From Chara braunii (Eukaryota; Streptophyta; Charophyceae; Charales; Characeae), in contig BFEA01000486.1 in assembly GCA_003427395.1 (NCBI GenBank), forward strand, positions 934,998 through 963,823: DNA of 28,826 bases. Direction: 5' to 3'. The position numbers and the translations under genes were made by a program. Positions 27,393 through 28,826 of the stretch are shown one piece after another; the stretch's first letter is position 1, and each line of letters begins with the position of its first letter. The notes beneath the pieces are model-generated. The model had not been told where the DNA came from, made no database searches, and saw only the letters and a program-made list of their open reading frames with translations.

Positions 27393-27947
27393 TGGCCGAT
27401 GAAAGCAACGCGGCGTTCCCACGTACGACGGCGCCATTGCTGTCGTTGTCTTCGTCACCTGCACATGGCGGGGGGGGGGATTGGTGCTAACCCCGTTCCC
27501 GTCACGAATCCCGTACCTCTGCCCGCTTCCCCATCCTCTCCATCAGCGCCCTCTGGTGTGTTTGGGCAATCAACGACGGATACAGTCGTGCATAATGCGG
27601 AGGGATNGGGGGACCTTCCGCAAGGTCTGCCCGCGCTAAATGGAGGTTGGGGGGGCGATCCGACGCGCGGTCCGATCGGTTGGGCGGTCATAGCCGCCAC
27701 GTACTCGCACTTCGCTGCATGGACCTTCCCCCCTCCGCCAAACGGTCACGTATTGTCGCCTCCCACCAACGATGAGGAAGGGGGAGGGGGTGACGATGGC
27801 GGCAATGACGAAGGGGGATGGGGTGAAGATGGTGGCAATGAGGAGGGGGGAGGGGGTGCAGATGGCGGCGATGAGGAAGGGGAAGGGGGTGAAGATGGAG
27901 GAGACGAGGAAGGAGGGGATGGTGGCGTTGGAGGTGCAATTTTTTAG
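27392..27947 (+). CDS. Small hypothetical low-complexity protein with a G-run frameshift
   Basis: ATG at 27392 follows directly on a (GA)n tract, as in many plant-type 5' UTRs. It encodes MADESNAAFPRTTAPLLSLS. A run of ten G at 27470-27479 puts this frame into TAA at 27488. One frame away the sequence continues through Pro/Ser-rich protein, WAVIAATYSHFAAWTFPPPP and a Gly/Glu/Asp tail to the stop at 27945. Tail repeats have unit lengths of 30, 33 and 36, multiples of three, which preserves the frame. One unknown base (N) lies at 27607. It may be a real gene with a length error in the G-run, or chance. Product unknown. Confidence 0.25.
27771..27930 (+). repeat. G-rich minisatellite, five units of 30-36 bp
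   Basis: Units start GA(T/C)GA-GG at 27771, 27807, 27840, 27870 and 27903, each with GGGG runs followed by GATGG. Several GGGG tracts close together could form G-quadruplexes on the plus strand. Confidence 0.85.
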
Positions 27948-28076
27948 GCGGTTTAGTTTCATGGTGCTTGGGATTATAATTCTTCATTTTGTAAAAAAAA
28001 TTATTTTTTCGAAAATCGTCTTCAATAAATACTAGTTCGAAATCCTCGAACTTTATTTCTTTTTTGTTCTTTTTCC

Positions 28077-28409
28077 CGTCGTTCGTGTACGAAATGGCGA
28101 AAGGTCGATGGTGACTTGGTTGGCCGCCCGCACTGTGGCCGGTACTTTTGTGACGGCGGATAAGGCAGCAATGGCTGCGACGTGGCTTGTAAACAGGGCA
28201 GTGGTCGTTTGATCTTGCAACATTTTTTTTGTTCACAAATTGTAGGGGTTTTTTTTTTCTCGTCGTTCGTGTAGGAAGTAACAATATGGCGATTATTGTC
28301 ATGGTAGGTTGGTTGGCTGTCCACACCATGCCTGCTAGTTTCGTGACGGTGGATAAGGCAGCCATAGCTTCCACGTGGCTTGTAAAGAGGGCAATGGTCG
28401 TTTGAACTT
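28077..28409 (+). repeat. Two-copy tandem duplication of ~184-193 bp
   Basis: CGTCGTTCGTGTA at 28077 and 28261, TTGGTTGGC, then GTGACGG(C/T)GGATAAGGCAGC, then ACGTGGCTTGTAAA, and GTGGTCGTTTGA / ATGGTCGTTTGA at 28202 and 28395. Clearly diverged copies. The long minus-strand open frame crossing it reads the same repeat twice and is not supported as a gene. Confidence 0.85.
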
Positions 28410-28775
28410 GGATTTGTGAACGGAAATGGGGATACATTTCATTCGTTCTTGCAATCTTTTTTTTTTTTTGCAAATGTTTATATTTCCTGCTACACGCATG
28501 TAATGCAAACGATAATGGTATCGCCCTGTTTTGTTTTTCCCCGTGACGATTGTTGTATCATTTTATTTGAAGTAACTTTTTTTGTAATTTTTTTCCCCTT
28601 TCGTCAGCATTATGTGAACGGGATTCTAAAGTTTCGATGGGTCGCAAATGTGAATGTGGTTGGAAATATTTTAGTATTCGCAATTTTTTTTTTTTGCTCA
28701 TCGTTTCGTTGTTCGGCTTATAAGGACAGAAGGAGAAGAGGACAATAAACGACGGGGCTGTGACAATCTGTTATC

Positions 28776-28778
<3 letters not shown>
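28410..28778. other. T-rich stretch, no supported feature
   Basis: Several T-runs and no credible coding frame. Confidence 0.4.

Positions 28779-28826
<48 letters not shown>
28778..28826 (+). repeat. (TA)n microsatellite running off the window
   Basis: Pure TA alternation from 28778 to the window end, at least 24 units. The contig may end here because of the repeat. Confidence 0.98.

Noticed and set aside
26516-27490. 324-codon open frame across the CT, GA and TTC tracts, and its opposite-strand counterparts
   Set aside because: Product is Ser/Leu/Phe or Lys/Glu/Arg runs produced by microsatellites.
27688-28473. 261-codon minus-strand open frame
   Set aside because: It translates the G-rich minisatellite (His/Pro/Leu runs) and the ~190 bp duplication twice. 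No protein-like content.

Overview
Kind of sequence. This is eukaryotic repeat-rich intergenic DNA, not a bacterial or viral operon. It holds decayed Ty3/gypsy-type retroelements, a TTAA-flanked DNA element, microsatellites, a U6 snRNA-like sequence and plant-type telomere motifs (TTTAGGG). The style of the gag proteins (long Gly/Arg/Gln-rich gag with CCHC knuckles) recalls retroelements of streptophyte/charophyte algae such as Chara. That is recollection plus inference; no taxon can be proved here.

Layout. 1-954: AT-rich DNA with three degenerate copies of a ~75 bp repeat. 955-7600: plus-strand Ty3/gypsy element 'A' (gag, CCHC knuckle, aspartic protease, RT, RNase H, integrase). It is riddled with stop codons but mostly frame-preserved, and an 846 bp DNA element made largely of three 215 bp tandem repeats lies in its RT. 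7600-9062 and 21758-23218: two direct copies (R1, R2) of a 1.46 kb repeat. Each carries, on the minus strand, two diverged sequences that align with spliceosomal U6 snRNA. 11096-15073: minus-strand gag-like polyprotein 'B', ~1,280 codons, two CCHC knuckles, no polymerase, several stops and frameshifts. 15083-17500: noncoding DNA with small tandem repeats and hairpins. 17514-19557: hairpin cluster, then five ~121 bp tandem repeats, then an array of at least twelve short hairpins whose stems covary while the loop (core AAACTTAT) stays constant. 23557-24557: tandem repeat and an exon-like open frame behind a good 3' splice site. 25471-25564: U6-like sequence with an A-rich tail, probably a retrocopy. 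25822: another terminus of the TTAA element family. 26700-28826: microsatellites, a ~450 bp TTC tract framed by inverted CT/TA and TA/GA repeats, a small low-complexity ORF, a ~190 bp tandem duplication and a terminal TA repeat.

How it fits together. Nothing here looks like an intact working gene system. Element A was hit by the TTAA element inside RT, and its frame closes exactly at a single TTAA, so the insertion is clean. The integrase is cut by R1. B and R1/R2 may or may not be one large non-autonomous element: the repeats lie in direct orientation on both sides of B, but I could not find a primer binding site, polypurine tract or target duplication that would prove they are LTRs. The most unusual items are the covarying hairpin array and the U6-derived antisense pairs inside R1/R2.
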